Assembly (NCBI GenBank): GCA_003599475.1
Contig: QZKK01000028.1
Span: forward strand, 1 to 34,285
Source of the DNA: Desulfobacteraceae bacterium
GTDB lineage: Bacteria > Desulfobacterota > Desulfobacteria > Desulfobacterales > SURF-15
DNA length: 34,285 bases
Direction of reading: 5' to 3'
Numbering within the stretch: position 1 is the first letter of the stretch; every line of letters starts with the position of its first letter. Made by a program: the position numbers and the translations under genes. The notes beneath the pieces are model-generated. The model was given only the letters and a program-made list of their open reading frames with translations, searched no databases and was not told where the DNA came from. Below, piece by piece: positions 1-6,836 of the stretch.

Positions 1-330
1 CATGGCGAGGTAATCCAAAAAAAACAGCGGCACGGCGCCCTGAACCGCGATGTCGTTTACGGACATGGCCACCAGGTCGATTCCAACCGTGTCATGAACG
101 TTCATCAAAAAGGCGATTTTGAGCTTGGTTCCGACGCCATCGGTCGAGCTTACCAGAACCGGACGTTCATAATTGCCGAGCGGGAGCGAAAACAACGCCC
201 CGAAACCGCCGATCTCCCCCATGACGCCGAGTCTTCGGGTGCTTTTGGCGATTTTTTTGACGATTTTTACGAATTTATCCCCCTTGTCGATGTCGACGCC
301 GGAATCGGCATAGGTAAGTGATCTGCTCAT
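1..330 (-). CDS. purM: Phosphoribosylformylglycinamidine cyclo-ligase (AIR synthetase), N-terminal part, cut by window edge
   Basis: AIR synthetase closes the imidazole ring of formylglycinamidine ribonucleotide using ATP in cytosolic purine synthesis. The minus strand from 330 reads [20 protein letters not shown] and stays open to base 1 (110 codons). It shows the PurM N-terminal pattern: the [12 protein letters not shown] start, GGFGALF, the [13 protein letters not shown] segment that binds phosphate, and the [10 protein letters not shown] stretch. The ATG at 328-330 follows an AGGAG-type ribosome binding site (TCAGGAGACCGAG). The rest of the roughly 345-residue protein lies left of the window. 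It is divergent from the GT9 gene. The FGAM synthase genes of the same pathway are at the opposite end of the window, so the pur genes are not one operon here. Confidence 0.95.
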   Translation of the reverse strand, partial: MSRSLTYADSGVDIDKGDKFVKIVKKIAKSTRRLGVMGEIGGFGALFSLPLGNYERPVLVSSTDGVGTKLKIAFLMNVHDTVGIDLVAMSVNDIAVQGAVPLFFLDYLAM

Positions 331-430
331 CTCGGTCTCCTGAAATAGCGGTAACGGGAGTATCGATGTTTGGACTGCTCATAGAATTTTGATTCGGGAA
401 ATTAGACCCATCCGGTCAAAAAGTCAAATA

Positions 431-465
431 ATTTTAGATTTTTGATTTTCGATTTTTGATTTCCG
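431..465. repeat. Degenerate 7-bp tandem array, unit ATTTTAG-like (5 units)
   Basis: Five successive heptamers can be read: ATTTTAG, ATTTTTG, ATTTTCG, ATTTTTG, ATTTCCG. The array lies in the divergent spacer between purM and the GT9 gene. The same unit occurs at 31167-31194, with a degenerate version at 27281-27308. No function is known to me. Confidence 0.85.
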
Positions 466-528
466 ACGGATGTTCGAGTAAAATCAACGGCTGATTTCGA
501 CAGATTTGCAGAAAAGCGGAGAAATCGA

Positions 529-1506
529 ATGGATAGGAATCCAAGACTCCTGATCCTCCACCAGGGAGCACTCGGGGATTTCATTGCCGTCTTTCCGGCT
601 CTCCGCCTTTTGCGAGAGAGATATCCGAGAATCGACGCGATTTGCCGGAGAAGCCTTGGCGATCTGGCTGTCGAATTACAGGTGATCGACGGGCGACTCC
701 CGCTGGAATCGGCCATCGTTTCGACACTGTTTTCGGAGGCGGTGCATCCGGAATTAAAGGGGAGGATCGGAACGTATCAGAGCATCGTCCTCTTTTCGTA
801 TTCCGAGGAGCTTGAAAAATCGGTCTGCAGCACAACCGATCGGCCGGTCTATCGGATCGCTCCCCGGCCGAGTCCGGGTGAGCCGATTCATGTCGCCGAT
901 CATGTGCTTTCTCTTCTCATCCGGTTCGGGCTCGTTCCGTCAGCGGGCTTTTGTCCGATCGCCGGCGGCCGGAGGATCGCGCCGGTTGAACCTGCTCCGA
1001 TATTTCTGCACCCGGGTTCCGGCAGCCGTCTCAAGAATTGGCCGATTTCGAATTTTATTCGGCTCGCCCGGATGCTCGAAACAAAGGGGATCCAGCCCGC
1101 CTTCGTTCTTGGGCCCGCAGAAGACCACTTGGAGGCGGATCTGACCGGCCGCGCGACAGCCGCTTTTGATCGGCCGAACGATTTGGTCGATCTCGCAAGG
1201 CTTCTCAAGACCGCGTCCGGATTTATCGGCAACGATTCGGGGGTTTCCCACCTGGCAGCGTATCTCGGGGTTCCCACGGTTGCGATATTCGGCCCCTCGG
1301 ATCCGGTGAGATGGCGCCCCCTCGGCCCCGCCGTGGCGGTGGTGCAGCCCGGTGCTGAATGCCGCCCCTGCTTCGAGACCAAAACCGGCAGAGGCTGCCG
1401 GAGGGGATGCATCGAGGAGATCTCTCCACAACGTGTGCTGAAAGCATACGAGGAGTTACGCGTTGCGAGTTGCGGGTTACGGGTTATCCCGCCGGGGGTG
1501 GGATAA
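529..1506 (+). CDS. Glycosyltransferase family 9 (heptosyltransferase-like)
   Basis: GT9 enzymes are GT-B fold transferases that usually add ADP-heptose to the lipopolysaccharide core on the cytoplasmic face of the inner membrane. The 325-residue protein opens with the family N-terminus (LLILHQGALGDFIAVFPALR). Its second half has the nucleotide-sugar site: HPGSGSRLKNWP near residue 162, then FIGNDSGVSHLAAYLGVPTVAIFGPSDPVRWRPLG at about 236-270. A cysteine cluster (ECRPC..K..RGCRRGC) follows, as in many family members. The ATG at 529 has GGAG eight bases upstream. The last ~16 codons (LRVASCGLRV...) are encoded by a 7-bp repeat array and look like a non-native extension. The acceptor sugar cannot be told from sequence, so no gene symbol is given. 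Confidence 0.88.
   Translation: MDRNPRLLILHQGALGDFIAVFPALRLLRERYPRIDAICRRSLGDLAVELQVIDGRLPLESAIVSTLFSEAVHPELKGRIGTYQSIVLFSYSEELEKSVCSTTDRPVYRIAPRPSPGEPIHVADHVLSLLIRFGLVPSAGFCPIAGGRRIAPVEPAPIFLHPGSGSRLKNWPISNFIRLARMLETKGIQPAFVLGPAEDHLEADLTGRATAAFDRPNDLVDLARLLKTASGFIGNDSGVSHLAAYLGVPTVAIFGPSDPVRWRPLGPAVAVVQPGAECRPCFETKTGRGCRRGCIEEISPQRVLKAYEELRVASCGLRVIPPGVG
1455..1489. repeat. Degenerate 7-bp array inside the 3' end of the GT9 gene (unit GTTGCGA-like, 5 units)
   Basis: Heptamers read GTTACGC, GTTGCGA, GTTGCGG, GTTACGG, GTTATCC. Seven is not a multiple of three, so the repeat returns in frame every 21 bases. That gives the short protein echo LRVASCGLRV. The reading frame then runs into the spacer before the stop at 1506. 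Confidence 0.85.
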
Positions 1507-1517
1507 AGGCAGCATAG

Positions 1518-1559
1518 AGACAGAAGCCGGAAGGCTGAGGGCAGAGGCCGGAGGTCAGC
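1518..1559. repeat. Degenerate 7-bp array, purine-rich unit (6 units)
   Basis: Six heptamers in register: AGACAGA, AGCCGGA, AGGCTGA, GGGCAGA, GGCCGGA, GGTCAGC. The array lies just after the GT9 stop codon, in the convergent spacer. Confidence 0.8.
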
Positions 1560-1674
1560 GAAGGGGGATAAATTCAGAAGATTAGAAGTTTAGTATCTGC
1601 GTCCATCAGCGAAACTCTGCGGCTATTTTGTTTTCGTTTGGGTTTGTTTGGTTATTTGTCTTATTGAACATTGT

Positions 1675-1702
1675 TTGGAATTTGATGCTTGGAACTTGTG
1701 AT
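1675..1702. repeat. Degenerate 7-bp array, unit TTGGAAT-like (4 units)
   Basis: Heptamers TTGGAAT, TTGATGC, TTGGAAC, TTGTGAT run up to the 3' end of the CxxCxxCC gene. The remaining spacer (1560-1674) holds T/G-rich text without a clear register and no gene. Confidence 0.7.
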
Positions 1703-1708
1703 TTTCTT

Positions 1709-2125
1709 CTAATTGGGCCTTTGCGTGAGCTCATGCTCTGACTGGAGCTGCTTTCTCACACACTCCAGCACCGCCTCTTCAGGCGCTTCGATTCGAATGC
1801 CCGGACAAGATTCCGCCATGGTGCGCCAGTTGCTGAAGTCCCGGAGCACGCTTTCAATAAACGGCCAGGCTCTGCACATTTTCGGCTTCACCGGATGAAT
1901 GGCGCACCCGGCATCCCAAAAGATACAGTATCCATCCGGCTTTTGGGCAAGGATGAACCTGCCTCCGGAACGACTGCAGTATTTCTTGACGAAGAAGGCC
2001 GGATTCTCCTGTACATAGTCCGAGATGGTCCGGATGTCCCGTTCGGTTACGAAAGTTCCGCCGTACCCCTTGCAGCACCGCCCGCAGTTCCTGCATTCAA
2101 AGAGGTCGGATTCTTTATACCGCAC
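1709..2125 (-). CDS. YkgJ-type CxxCxxCC metal-binding protein
   Basis: The 138-residue protein belongs to the YkgJ (zinc/iron-chelating) family, whose biochemical role is not established. Eight cysteines follow the family layout: C11, C14, C17 and C18 (ECRNCGRCC), then C50, C67, C74, C84 and C107, with the typical CAIHPVKPKMCRAWPF segment around 74-89. There is no signal peptide, so a cytosolic location is expected. Its start overlaps the end of recR by 11 bases, so it is probably the last gene of the dnaX-ybaB-recR operon and translationally coupled. Nothing in the sequence ties it to DNA repair. The family call is firm and the function is open. Confidence 0.85.
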   Translation of the reverse strand: MRYKESDLFECRNCGRCCKGYGGTFVTERDIRTISDYVQENPAFFVKKYCSRSGGRFILAQKPDGYCIFWDAGCAIHPVKPKMCRAWPFIESVLRDFSNWRTMAESCPGIRIEAPEEAVLECVRKQLQSEHELTQRPN

Positions 2126-2714
2126 GGCGGGTTTCCATGGCGCGCTGCAGGGTCGCAGGGTCTACGTACTGCAGATCGCCTCCCATGGGCACTCCGGATG
2201 CGATGCGGCTGACATGGACCGAAAAAGACGAGAGTCGTTCTGCAAGATAGTGGGCTGTGGCCTCCCCTTCGACGCTGGTGCTGGTGGCGATCACCACTTC
2301 TTTGACAGCGCCATTCTCGGTTCGAGCCAGCAGTTCCCGGATGCGGATATCGTCCGGGCCCACGCCGTGCATGGGAGACAACACCCCCTGCAGGATATGG
2401 TACTTTCCGGAGAAGGCTCCGGATTTCTCTATCGCCACCATATCGGCGGGCTGCTCCACCACGCACAGCAGGCTTCCGTCTCTAACCGGATTCCTGCAGA
2501 TCTCGCACTCATCCCCATCACTGAGTGCAAAGCAGCGGCTGCACAGCCGTACGGTGTCCTTGACTTTGAGGATACTCTCGGACAGGGATTCGATTTCCTT
2601 TCGAGGGGCTCGTATCATGTGCATGGCGAGCCGTTCCGCGGTCTTCCCGCCGATGCCCGGCAGCCGGGAAAGGTTCCTGATCAGATTCTGTACGGAAGAC
2701 GGATAGTAGCTCAT
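2115..2714 (-). CDS. recR: Recombination mediator protein RecR
   Basis: RecR works with RecF/RecO to load RecA at single-strand gaps. The 199-residue protein has the standard length and order. A helix-hairpin-helix comes first (LSRLPGIGGKTAERLA, about 15-30). A four-cysteine zinc finger follows (C58, C61, C70, C73), then the Toprim domain starting at LLCVVEQPADMVAIE (about 82-96) with the HILQGVLSPMHGVGPDDI core. The ATG at 2712-2714 lacks a clear Shine-Dalgarno, so translation probably depends on reading from ybaB 26 bases upstream. The order dnaX-ybaB-recR is conserved across many bacteria and supports the call. Confidence 0.97.
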   Translation of the reverse strand: MSYYPSSVQNLIRNLSRLPGIGGKTAERLAMHMIRAPRKEIESLSESILKVKDTVRLCSRCFALSDGDECEICRNPVRDGSLLCVVEQPADMVAIEKSGAFSGKYHILQGVLSPMHGVGPDDIRIRELLARTENGAVKEVVIATSTSVEGEATAHYLAERLSSFSVHVSRIASGVPMGGDLQYVDPATLQRAMETRRAV

Positions 2715-2740
2715 GGAAATTTAGAAGTATGATTTATGTC

Positions 2741-3052
2741 TTACATCATTCCCGGAATATTCATCCCGCCGGTCAATTTGCTCATTTCGGAGGAAACCAT
2801 CTCCTGAGATTTGACCAGGGCGTCGTTTACGGCCGCAAGGAGCAAATCCTGGAGCATTTCCACGTCTTCCGGATCGACGACCTCTTTTTCGATCGCAATC
2901 GAAACAACCTGTTGACGACCGTTTGCCACGACTTTTATCATCCCGCCGCCTGCGGTCGATTCTACGGTTTTCTGTGCAAGCTCTTCCTGAAGTTTCAGCA
3001 TCTTCGACTGCAACTTCTGAGCCTCTTTCATCAGATTTCCCATCCCTTTCAT
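2741..3052 (-). CDS. ebfC: YbaB/EbfC nucleoid-associated DNA-binding protein
   Basis: This is a 103-residue member of the YbaB/EbfC family: small dimeric proteins that bind DNA in the nucleoid. The helix [23 protein letters not shown] is followed by the conserved [26 protein letters not shown] strand block and [21 protein letters not shown], matching the family end to end. A GGAGG ribosome binding site lies eight bases before the ATG and overlaps the end of dnaX, which stops 11 bases upstream. It sits between dnaX and recR, as in many genomes. Confidence 0.95.
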   Translation of the reverse strand: MKGMGNLMKEAQKLQSKMLKLQEELAQKTVESTAGGGMIKVVANGRQQVVSIAIEKEVVDPEDVEMLQDLLLAAVNDALVKSQEMVSSEMSKLTGGMNIPGMM

Positions 3053-3063
3053 CGATATGCCTC

Positions 3064-4743
3064 CTATAAGATCTTTACATCGACGATTTTGCCGCTGAAA
3101 ACCTCAACCGCCTCGGCAACGAGGGGGTGGCTCAAAGCCTCCTGCTTCAGCCGGTCTTCACGTACCTTTTTTTTTTGATTGTCGGGGGCGGATTCCACCT
3201 TGGAGACAAGTAGAATACGCATCTTTCGCCCCAGCAGATGCTCAAACAGCCTTGTGAGAATCTGCTGATTCTTCGAGCGCTGCAGCAGACTCAAATTGAA
3301 TGCACTGCCGTTGACGGCGATCTCCAACTCTTCTTTCCCCACGGAAATCAGCTCACACTTGGTGAGCGCGGCGCCGATCAACGGGTATTTTTCAGCGGCA
3401 GCGTCCAGAATGTTTTTCCAAAGCCGCTCGATCGTTTCCACTCTCTCCATCGATTCCCGGGAAGGCTGTGCACTCAATCTCTCGGTTGCTTCGGCCCGGT
3501 CTTTTGATGCCGGAGGGGACGCGCCGCTCTCGATTGATCCGCCGTCCCGAATGCGGGAGCCTGAACCGTGACCTGGCCCGGATCCTGAACCGGAGACTGA
3601 AATGGTTTGCCTCAGCGCCTCCAGCTTTTCGATCAACTCATCCAAGGAGAGCGTAGGTTTCAGCCGGCACATCCGCAGAAATGCAGTCTCTAGTACCAGC
3701 TTGGGCTGAAGAGAAAAGCGGAGGGTCGACTCCTCCCGAAATAACAGATCGAAGAGCTGATGGAGGAAAGCCGGGGTTGCGTTCCGCACCTGATCCTCTA
3801 TCTGTTCGATTTCATGATTCGGAAGATCCACGAGGTTGCGGATGCTTTTCCCCATTTTGACGACCAGCATGTTTCTGAAATGTTCGACCAGATCCGTGTA
3901 AAGCTTCTTCATATCGCAGCCGCGTTCGTACATGGAATCCAGAAGCTCCAGTACGGAAGAAATATTGCCGCTGAGAACGGCCGAGGAGATATCGAAAATC
4001 ACTTTGCGATCGACCACGCCGAGCAGTTCCACAATCTGCTCGGAGGCAGCACCGCCTTCCCCACACGTGATAACCAGATCCAGAAGACTCAGTGCATCCC
4101 GCATGCTGCCGCCCGCTTCCCGGGCGATCAGCCAAAGGCCTTCCGAAGGGAACCGAATCTCTTCCTTTCCGCAGATCGATTCCAGTTGCTGTCGAACAGA
4201 GGCGATTTCGATACGATGGAACTCATGCCTTTGACATCTGGAAAGAATCGTCACCGGAATCTTGTGCGGCTCCGTCGTGGCGAAGATGAAAAGGATATGG
4301 CTTGGAGGTTCTTCCAGGGTCTTCAACAGCGCGTTGAAGGCCTGAATGCTGAGCATGTGAACTTCATCGATGATATAAATTTTGTAGCGGCTGTGAATGG
4401 GGGTGTATTTGACATTTTCCCGCAGCTCTCGGATTTGATCCACACTGTTGTTTGAAGCCCCATCGATTTCATAGACATCCACGGCACTGCCCGAGCGGAT
4501 TTCACGGCAGGAGCGGCAGAGATTACACGGCTCCGGTACGGGTCCTTCCTCGCAGTTCATGGCTTTTGCCAATATCCTGGCGACCGTCGTCTTTCCGGTC
4601 CCCCTTGGTCCTGAAAACAGGATGGCATGCGCAACACGGTTGGAGGTGATGGCATTTTTCAATGTCCGAGTGACGTGCGTCTGTCCGATGACTTCTTCAA
4701 ATGTTTGCGGACGATATTTTCGCGCTAAAACAAGATAAGACAT
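3064..4743 (-). CDS. dnaX: DNA polymerase III subunit gamma/tau
   Basis: DnaX is the ATPase of the clamp loader and, as tau, ties polymerase to helicase. I start it at the ATG 4741-4743 ([20 protein letters not shown]), preceded by AGGAT, and not at 4806. That gives 559 residues, shorter than the 643 of E. coli. Visible parts: Walker A GPRGTGKT at 45-52, the zinc module C64/C73/C76/C79, Walker B with IIDEVHML near 125-132, the sensor segment [18 protein letters not shown], then a Gly/Ser-rich linker around 405-420 and a C-terminal domain ending [21 protein letters not shown]. An A10 run lies 33 codons before the stop. It probably heads an operon with ybaB, recR and the YkgJ gene. Confidence 0.96.
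   Translation of the reverse strand: MSYLVLARKYRPQTFEEVIGQTHVTRTLKNAITSNRVAHAILFSGPRGTGKTTVARILAKAMNCEEGPVPEPCNLCRSCREIRSGSAVDVYEIDGASNNSVDQIRELRENVKYTPIHSRYKIYIIDEVHMLSIQAFNALLKTLEEPPSHILFIFATTEPHKIPVTILSRCQRHEFHRIEIASVRQQLESICGKEEIRFPSEGLWLIAREAGGSMRDALSLLDLVITCGEGGAASEQIVELLGVVDRKVIFDISSAVLSGNISSVLELLDSMYERGCDMKKLYTDLVEHFRNMLVVKMGKSIRNLVDLPNHEIEQIEDQVRNATPAFLHQLFDLLFREESTLRFSLQPKLVLETAFLRMCRLKPTLSLDELIEKLEALRQTISVSGSGSGPGHGSGSRIRDGGSIESGASPPASKDRAEATERLSAQPSRESMERVETIERLWKNILDAAAEKYPLIGAALTKCELISVGKEELEIAVNGSAFNLSLLQRSKNQQILTRLFEHLLGRKMRILLVSKVESAPDNQKKKVREDRLKQEALSHPLVAEAVEVFSGKIVDVKIL
3167..3176 (-). other. A10 homopolymer in dnaX (possible slippage site)
   Basis: On the coding strand codons read CAA AAA AAA AAG GTA (Gln-Lys-Lys-Lys-Val). 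Adding one A leads to a stop three codons on (GGT ACG TGA). Losing one A leads to a stop after RYVKTG. Either slip would remove the last ~33 residues. Whether this happens in the cell cannot be seen from sequence. Confidence 0.6.
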
Positions 4744-4932
4744 ACCGATATCCTGAACTGCAAGCCGGAAGCCGATCGATGAAGCGGGAGCGCAAGGCGG
4801 AATCAACCCTTTCCCGGGGCCGCTTTCCTACCGGCATGTCGGACCGGCCGGGCGGGTGGCGGCATATCGTAAGCGTTGAGCCGATTGCTCCGACCGCGCC
4901 CACAAGAGCGGTTCTCGGTTTATGGAATAAAT
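4744..4932 (-). other. Spacer between tRNA-Ser(GGA) and dnaX; no gene recognised
   Basis: This 189-base GC-rich stretch has several short inverted repeats, for example CCGGC near 4852 against GCCGG near 4832. In many bacteria the SRP RNA gene (ffs) lies between a tRNA-Ser and dnaX. I looked for its invariant apical loop (GGTCAGG...GGAAG...AGCAGCC) and did not find it. I treat the segment as leader or processing sequence. Confidence 0.4.
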
Positions 4933-5026
4933 TGGCGGAGAGAGAGGGATTCGAACCCTCGGTACCGCTTTTGGCAGCACACACGATTTCCAGTCGTGCT
5001 CCTTCGGCCAACTCGGACATCTCTCC
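4933..5026 (-). tRNA. tRNA-Ser, anticodon GGA
   Basis: The minus strand folds as a class II tRNA of 94 bases including an encoded CCA. The acceptor arm is GGAGAGA / TCTCTCC with discriminator G. The D-arm begins TGTCCGAGTTGGCCGAAGG. The anticodon arm is ACGA-CTGGAAA-TCGT with anticodon GGA, reading UCC/UCU. A long variable arm (TGCTGCCAAAAGCGGTA) and the T-arm GAGGGTTCGAATCCCTC follow. The long variable arm and the GGA anticodon identify serine. It lies 42 bases downstream of tRNA-Ser(CGA) and probably shares its transcript. Confidence 0.97.
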
Positions 5027-5068
5027 GGGAGGCAATTGGCGTTTCAAGGTGCCTACCATGCAACAGGC

Positions 5069-5161
5069 TGGCGGAGAGGGTGGGATTCGAACCCACGATC
5101 CCGTTTTTGACAGGATACCGCTTTTCGAGAGCGGGGCCTTCAACCGCTCGGCCACCTCTCC
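5069..5161 (-). tRNA. tRNA-Ser, anticodon CGA
   Basis: This is a class II tRNA of 93 bases with encoded CCA. The acceptor arm is GGAGAGG / CCTCTCC. The D-arm is TGGCCGAGCGGTTGAAGG. The anticodon arm is CCGCT-CTCGAAA-AGCGG with anticodon CGA, reading UCG. A long variable arm (TATCCTGTCAAAAACGGGA) and the T-arm GTGGGTTCGAATCCCAC follow. It is the first transcribed element after the promoter at 5180-5208. Confidence 0.97.
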
Positions 5162-5179
5162 ATCCACGCAAGTTGAGTA

Positions 5180-5208
5180 TATATAATACGGCATGGCAAC
5201 TGTGTCAA
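5180..5208 (-). promoter_or_regulatory. Near-consensus sigma-70 promoter for the tRNA-Ser pair (and possibly dnaX)
   Basis: On the minus strand TTGACA (5203-5208) is followed after 17 bases by TATATA (5180-5185). The predicted start near 5173 lies about 12 bases before the 5' end of tRNA-Ser(CGA). A perfect -35 box, ideal spacing and position support the call. Confidence 0.75.
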
Positions 5209-5218
5209 CGTTCGAGTA

Positions 5219-5244
5219 TTCAGTGTTCAGCGTTCAGTGTTCAG
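5219..5244. repeat. Degenerate 7-bp array, unit TTCAGTG (nearly 4 units)
   Basis: TTCAGTG, TTCAGCG, TTCAGTG, TTCAG lies just upstream of the tRNA promoter. The same text recurs inverted at 5455-5478 and directly at 19799-19825. The spacer 5162-5480 holds this array, two others and no convincing gene. Confidence 0.88.
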
Positions 5245-5307
5245 CCCAGCTACTGGCGGTGCGGGGCAGCCGGCTGACTAAGAAAGAGAGTTTGATTTTA
5301 TTCCGCA

Positions 5308-5328
5308 ATTCGATGTTGGACGTTCGAC
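5308..5328. repeat. Short 7-bp array, units ATTCGAT, GTTGGAC, GTTCGAC
   Basis: Three heptamers in register lie in the spacer between tRNA-Ser(CGA) and the TrmN6-like gene. The array is short, so chance is possible. I list it because its neighbours have the same period. Confidence 0.5.
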
Positions 5329-5454
5329 CTGCCCGCCAATGACCATGTGCGTGCGCTATGATATAAGCAACCGCATCAGGTGCGTTATTTTTCCCGGAAG
5401 CTCCGATGGCTATGGCAGGCGGGTTTCCCGCAATGGGCCATGGGCGGGTTCTTC

Positions 5455-5478
5455 CTGAACACTGAACGCTGAACACTC
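5455..5478. repeat. Inverted copy of the TTCAGTG 7-bp array
   Basis: CTGAACA, CTGAACG, CTGAACA, CTC is the reverse complement of the array at 5219-5244, down to the single C variant in the middle unit. It ends two bases before the stop of the TrmN6-like gene. The two arms could pair across about 210 bases. Confidence 0.85.
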
Positions 5479-5480
5479 TC

Positions 5481-6206
5481 TTAGGGTTCAAACATCTGCT
5501 GCACCTCCCGGCAGTACCGACCGTCCTCCCCATACAGGGTCAGAGGGGGGGCGATGGTCATTCCCGGTTGACCCTCCCGGACGCCCTCGGCGATGAGAAG
5601 CCTCGCGGCCTCCCCGCCCTTGGAATGGATGCATCGGATGGTCTTGGGTTCGATCGCGTTCCTGCGCATCTCTTCGATCAGATCCGCAGCCCGCTCGGCC
5701 GTATAGATCATCACCAGCCGCCCTCCTTTCCCCAGCAGGCGGCGCGCAGACCCGACAACGTCAGCCAGGGTGACGGTAAGCTCGTGTCTGGCAGCAGCCC
5801 GCTGCCGATTCGGGTTGATCCGACCGGCTCCGACTTTTCGGTAGGGCGGGTTGCTGACCACGAGATCGATCGGTTCAGGAATCGTTTCGGGAGCGAAGGT
5901 ACGGATATCGCTACGGAGTACATGAACGGTATGCTGCATACCGTTTTTTTTCACATTGCGGCAGGCCAGACGGGCAAGTTCTCTTTGAATTTCGATGCCG
6001 TAGATGGTCGCGGCCGGGTACCGAAATGAAAGCAGGATCGAAACGATGCCGCACCCGGTCCCCAGATCGACAACCGTCCCGTTCGGCCGGATGCGACAAT
6101 GAGCAGCCAGCAGCACCGCATCGATTGAAAACCTGAATCCTGCAAGGGTCTGTTCGATGCTGACCTTGCCGTTGAAGAAGGTATCCGTAGAAAGCAGATT
6201 CTCCAT
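5481..6206 (-). CDS. tRNA1(Val) adenine-N6 methyltransferase-like protein (TrmN6 family)
   Basis: This class I SAM-dependent methyltransferase resembles TrmN6 (YfiC), which methylates A37 of tRNA1(Val). The 241-residue protein has the opening FFNGKVSIEQTLAGFRFSIDAVLLAAH. The SAM motif I is DLGTGCG at 47-53. The N6-amino methyltransferase catalytic motif NPPY at 119-122 is followed by the family signature RKVGAGRINPNRQRAAARHE. I chose the ATG at 6204-6206; a GTG three codons upstream is also open. It follows the DUF721 gene by 27 bases on the same strand. The tRNA substrate is inferred from the family. A related methyltransferase acting on another adenine target is possible. Confidence 0.85.
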   Translation of the reverse strand: MENLLSTDTFFNGKVSIEQTLAGFRFSIDAVLLAAHCRIRPNGTVVDLGTGCGIVSILLSFRYPAATIYGIEIQRELARLACRNVKKNGMQHTVHVLRSDIRTFAPETIPEPIDLVVSNPPYRKVGAGRINPNRQRAAARHELTVTLADVVGSARRLLGKGGRLVMIYTAERAADLIEEMRRNAIEPKTIRCIHSKGGEAARLLIAEGVREGQPGMTIAPPLTLYGEDGRYCREVQQMFEP

Positions 6207-6233
6207 GCTTCGCACCGGGCTTATGGTTCATGC

Positions 6234-6551
6234 TCAGAGGGTTCCGATTTTAAACTTGATTTCCTCCAGCATTTCTTTACCAAAGGCTTCGTTGATCTTT
6301 TCGATAATTTCGGCCTTCAGGAAACGGAGCTGGTGCATCCAGGTCGAGCTGGAAACTTCGACCAGCAAAAGTCTGCCCTTGAATGCAGCCGGACGGGTAT
6401 TTCTCGAAATGGCATCCCCCACCACCTGATCCCATATCTCCCAAACATCCACCAGCCGTGCATCGGAACCGCCTCGGATCGATATTAAAAGATCCGGCAG
6501 CACATTTTTCAGGTGGGTCGGTTCCCTCTTTTTTTTCGGACCTCCGTTCAT
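6234..6551 (-). CDS. DUF721 / DciA-like protein
   Basis: This 105-residue protein of the DUF721 family includes DciA, which helps load the replicative helicase DnaB in bacteria lacking DnaC. The pattern LPDLLISIRGGSDARLVDVWEIWDQVVGDAISRNTRP is followed by a strand block (FKGRLLLVEVSSSTWMHQLRF) and LKAEIIEKINEAFG, the usual KH-like core. There is no long C-terminal tail. The N-terminal codons include an A8 run (Lys-Lys-Lys). The start has no strong ribosome binding site. DUF721 is a broad family, so the helicase-loading role is inference. Confidence 0.78.
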   Translation of the reverse strand: MNGGPKKKREPTHLKNVLPDLLISIRGGSDARLVDVWEIWDQVVGDAISRNTRPAAFKGRLLLVEVSSSTWMHQLRFLKAEIIEKINEAFGKEMLEEIKFKIGTL

Positions 6552-6836
6552 TGCTTTTTCCGATGAGGTTTTCGGACAATCGGATGCCCCGAACTGCCGA
6601 TGTCCGGTCGATGTCCGGGCTTTTCGCTTGACTTCCCGGCACAGGTGACTTAAATATTAAAATTCAATTGTATGAACATGTTGCTCAAATCCATTCGGTT
6701 CAAAATTCCTTGTATCTTAGTGGATATCGGCGGCAGCGTAAAGTCAAACATTTCTCCTGTATCCAAAAAACACTTGTCACCCTGATCTATGAAACTGATC
6801 TATGAAATACAAAACACGCATCGATAGGAAATTGCA
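6552..6836. other. Divergent spacer between the DUF721 gene and hflK
   Basis: No gene is visible. It holds two copies of CGATGTCCGG spaced 11 bases apart (6598-6607, 6609-6618), about one helical turn, and a perfect 13-bp tandem duplication of CTGATCTATGAAA (6782-6794, 6795-6807) shortly before hflK. Promoters for both genes must lie here, but I see no near-consensus pair. Confidence 0.5.

Noticed and set aside
3760..4455. A 231-codon plus-strand frame
   Set aside because: It is an antisense shadow of dnaX without recognisable features.
4780..4880. Possible SRP (4.5S) RNA on the minus strand between tRNA-Ser and dnaX
   Set aside because: The apical loop signature (GGTCAGG, GGAAG, AGCAGCC) is missing; only a loose resemblance remains.
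5219..5478. CRISPR array
   Set aside because: Repeats are 7 bp, contiguous and degenerate, with no spacers or cas genes.
5234..5533. A 99-codon minus-strand frame in the spacer after the TrmN6-like gene
   Set aside because: It is built largely from heptamer repeats and has no recognisable domain.
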